A stretch of 56,187 nucleotides of DNA from an uncultured Gemmatimonadota bacterium. GTDB lineage: Bacteria; Gemmatimonadota; Gemmatimonadetes; Gemmatimonadales; Gemmatimonadaceae. The notes under the pieces are model-generated. The model saw nothing but the letters and a program-made list of their open reading frames with translations. It was not told the origin of the DNA and made no database searches. Position 1 is the first letter of the stretch; each line of letters starts with the position of its first letter. A program made the position numbers and the translations under genes. The stretch spans positions 1 to 56,187 of the forward strand of contig CADEDA010000021.1 of assembly GCA_902825965.1 (NCBI GenBank). Direction: 5' to 3'. Shown in pieces: positions 54,369 through 56,187 of the stretch.

Positions 54369-54728
54369 GTGAACACCTACCTCTCGACCTCGCTGGATGC
54401 CGGGCGTTGGCGCCGCGAGTCCGGCACGCCGCAGGTGCTGCGCTCGGTGCTCGAGGCGGTGATGCCGCTGCGGAATCCGGACTTCGAGGCCCGCTACGAC
54501 GACGTCTGCACCTGGTTGCTGGAGCTCGAGAACGAGACCGGCGTGGTGCTGCGCGAGGTCGGGCTCGACGCCCAGTCGCAGCCGATCGTGGTCGCCCCGT
54601 TCGGGCGCAACGAAGGCTACTGGACGAACTCCACGGAGCCGCTGGCCTGGCATGCGATGGTGCGCGTGGATCGCACCGTGTTCGAGGCGGCGTGGCAGCG
54701 CTTCCAGTCCTCGTCGGCGCGGCGATGA
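54369..54728 (+). CDS. Hypothetical protein
   Basis: The product is 119 residues from GTG 54369. It is soluble and acidic-aromatic (YDDVCTWLLELENETGVVLREVGLD and FGRNEGYWTNS). No family recognised. Its stop overlaps the next start by ATGA. A small ATG frame with a GGGGAG site lies between HxlR and this gene (54340), but it ends after 10 codons. Confidence 0.66.
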   Translation: MNTYLSTSLDAGRWRRESGTPQVLRSVLEAVMPLRNPDFEARYDDVCTWLLELENETGVVLREVGLDAQSQPIVVAPFGRNEGYWTNSTEPLAWHAMVRVDRTVFEAAWQRFQSSSARR

Positions 54729-55144
54729 CGGCGACGCGGTGGGGACTGACGCTGCTGGTCGCGATGGTGTCGTCGGCCGGTTGCTCCGCTACGCGGCGCG
54801 TGTCCGCGGCGCCGTTGCCGCTGCGTCTCTCGTCACCGACTCCGTTCGAGGTGTACGTACGCGAATCCGTTGACGGCTTGGTGGTCGTCTGCCGGGCCTT
54901 GCGCGTCGATGCACAGGTCCAGACGATCGACGGGGACACGCTCTGGCTCGCCGCCGCACACGCTCGCAAGCTCCCGCGCGGCGCGCCGGATTGCCTGCAG
55001 GGACGCGCGGGATTCATCGTCACGTCCGCACACCCGGAGCTACAGTCGGAATCCGTGGACGGCAGGCCCCTGCGGACGCTCACCATGATCGTCCTCATGA
55101 TCCCGCTCGCCGTGCTCATCAATGTCGGTGTCCTGCTCGCATGA
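54725..55144 (+). CDS. Lipoprotein with C-terminal membrane segment (paralogue A)
   Basis: The product is 139 residues from ATG 54725 (ATGA overlap). A lipoprotein signal ends AMVSSAGC. The body has VCRALRVDAQVQTIDGDTLWLAA and KLPRGAPDCLQGRAGFIV, and the last 22 residues are hydrophobic (MIVLMIPLAVLINVGVLLA). A lipid anchor at one end and a membrane helix at the other is unusual. It is a paralogue of the next gene, sharing PRGAP-C, HPELQ and the same tail. Confidence 0.72.
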   Translation: MTATRWGLTLLVAMVSSAGCSATRRVSAAPLPLRLSSPTPFEVYVRESVDGLVVVCRALRVDAQVQTIDGDTLWLAAAHARKLPRGAPDCLQGRAGFIVTSAHPELQSESVDGRPLRTLTMIVLMIPLAVLINVGVLLA

Positions 55145-55572
55145 GCATCCGCCGGTGGGCGGAGCGGGGCACGCTCCTGGTGGTCAGCGCGGCGCTCACG
55201 GGCTGTGCGGTGACCTACCACCAGCCGCCGACGGCGCCGCGGGTGCGTCTCGAGTCCCGCGTCCCGTTCGTGCTGCACACCACCGAGACGGGAACGTCGG
55301 CCACGGGATCCTGTGAGCTCGTCGCACTCACGGGCACCGTGCGCGTGTTGCGTGGCGATACCGTCTGGTTCGCATCCATCCACGACGCGCAGGTCCCCCG
55401 CGGCGCGCCCGAGTGCGCGCGCGGTCACGTCGGGTTCGTCGCCCTGCGTGCGCATCCGGAGCTGCAGGCCCCCGTGACCGAGTTGCGTCCATCCCGGTCG
55501 CTGGTACTCGCGCTGGTGACGCTGCCGGTCGTGATGATCGCGTCCGTACTCGTCGCGCTCGACGGCTGGTGA
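55141..55572 (+). CDS. Lipoprotein with C-terminal membrane segment (paralogue B)
   Basis: The product is 143 residues from ATG 55141, overlapping the previous stop (ATGA). The signal ends LVVSAALTGC. It aligns with the previous protein through GDTVWFAS, VPRGAPECARGHVGFV, AHPELQ and the hydrophobic C terminus (LVLALVTLPVVMIASVLVAL). Two Cys residues (GSCELV and PECARG) are conserved with the neighbour (VVCRAL and PDCLQG) and could form a disulfide. No family recognised. Confidence 0.72.
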   Translation: MSIRRWAERGTLLVVSAALTGCAVTYHQPPTAPRVRLESRVPFVLHTTETGTSATGSCELVALTGTVRVLRGDTVWFASIHDAQVPRGAPECARGHVGFVALRAHPELQAPVTELRPSRSLVLALVTLPVVMIASVLVALDGW

Positions 55573-56015
55573 GCGGAGCATCACCCTCGCGACCGCCACG
55601 GGACGGCCGGCGACTGCGGCCCGCACTGGTCCGCGCCGGCATCGCCGCCGCCATCGTACTGCTGGGCCTCGCCACGCGACGCACGCCGGAACGGTTCCCG
55701 GGGTTCGTCGCCGAGTACGGTGGTGATGCACTCTGGGCGGCGCTCGTGTACGTCCTGCTCTCGATCGTGCGCCCGCGGGCCAGCGTGTGGCGTCTGGCGT
55801 TCGCCGCCGCGACAGTCGCATTCGTGGTCGAGGGGAGTCAGTTGCTGCAGTGGGACTGGCTGAACACCCTGCGGGCCACGCGACTCGGCGCGCTGATGCT
55901 TGGCCAGGGATTCCTCTGGAGCGATCTCCCGTCCTACACCATCGGCGTGGCGACCGCGGCCGCTGTCGATGCGCTGTTGCGGGAGCGCGGAACCTCCGAC
56001 GCGCGGCCCCGGTAG
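55569..56015 (+). CDS. DUF2809 membrane protein
   Basis: The product is 148 residues from GTG 55569, overlapping the previous stop (GTGA). After a basic start there are four membrane segments. The DUF2809 pattern is clear: RFPGFVAEYGGDALWAALVY, EGSQLLQWDWLNTLRATRLG and LGQGFLWSDLPSYTIGV. The family is VanZ-like in appearance and has unknown function. It ends the run of coupled genes that begins at 54369. The last 172 bases of the window have nothing recognisable. Confidence 0.86.
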   Translation: MSGASPSRPPRDGRRLRPALVRAGIAAAIVLLGLATRRTPERFPGFVAEYGGDALWAALVYVLLSIVRPRASVWRLAFAAATVAFVVEGSQLLQWDWLNTLRATRLGALMLGQGFLWSDLPSYTIGVATAAAVDALLRERGTSDARPR

Positions 56016-56187
56016 CAGGGGGAGTGCCGGACCACGCCCGGCCGCTTGGCGACGGGCGGGTGGTTCGGTCGCTCGAGCCCCGTGGCGAGTGGTGCGAGTG
56101 CTCGTGACGCCGACTGTGACGGCGGGCTGTCGGTGCAGGTAGTCAATTCATGGACTCGAAGGATCCTTCCCCCGTGAGGTCGCTCGG

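Overview
The window is 56,187 bases of very GC-rich bacterial DNA. Genes are tightly packed, GTG starts are frequent, and stop and start codons often overlap (ATGA, GTGA, TGATG). The organism is a Gram-negative-type (diderm) bacterium. Evidence for an outer membrane and periplasm comes from SurA-like and lipoprotein-type parvulin foldases, many lipobox proteins, a periplasmic PQQ-type dehydrogenase and a TonB-like C-terminal domain. Gene content, style and composition fit best with the phylum Gemmatimonadota. That is an impression from reading; no database search was run.

Layout. (1) 1-5674, minus strand: one compact operon running from a ROK sugar kinase through a PfkB kinase, a STAS-like/GHKL ATPase protein, a STAS-like DUF4325 protein, a small unknown protein and a Cys/Met-metabolism PLP enzyme to ftsE and the first codons of ftsX. 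(2) 5771-8993, plus: a three-gene glycan cluster (GT2, polysaccharide pyruvyl transferase, GT4). (3) 9068-14998, minus: lepA, a PQQ-type dehydrogenase and a LytS/LytTR-type two-component pair. (4) 15166-25090, plus: DUF58 and BatA-like proteins, mfd, two periplasmic peptidyl-prolyl isomerases and pdxA. These genes are coupled or closely spaced, and the surA-pdxA order is the one known from Escherichia coli. (5) 25124-32029: a CNNM/HlyC-type membrane protein divergent from a cation diffusion facilitator, then a PilT-like ATPase, a membrane protein with a zinc-ribbon tail, and typA. (6) 32338-32842: an extremely acidic small protein and a solitary tRNA-Ile(GAU) with its own promoter and a strong terminator. 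(7) 32897-56015: an accessory-looking stretch. It holds an S9 peptidase, esterases, three DUF1801 proteins, two VOC proteins, DUF2071, DUF4377 and DUF2809 proteins, a cupin, several small lipoproteins, an FAD monooxygenase, katG, and an SRPBCC gene divergent from an HxlR regulator across a near-perfect palindrome.

The left 32 kb is core cell biology: envelope biogenesis, translation GTPases, DNA repair and pili. The right 23 kb is a run of mostly co-oriented small genes with detoxification, stress and unknown roles. I saw no rRNA operon, CRISPR array, transposase, integrase or prophage gene. The observations I rate highest are: a recurring -10-like hexamer only 5-9 bp before start codons, suggesting leaderless mRNAs; two genes whose only sensible start is CTG; the STAS/GHKL-kinase-FtsEX operon; a PilT-like ATPase with a duplicated, degenerate N-terminal domain; the 93-residue protein that is 60% Asp/Glu; and the HxlR operator.
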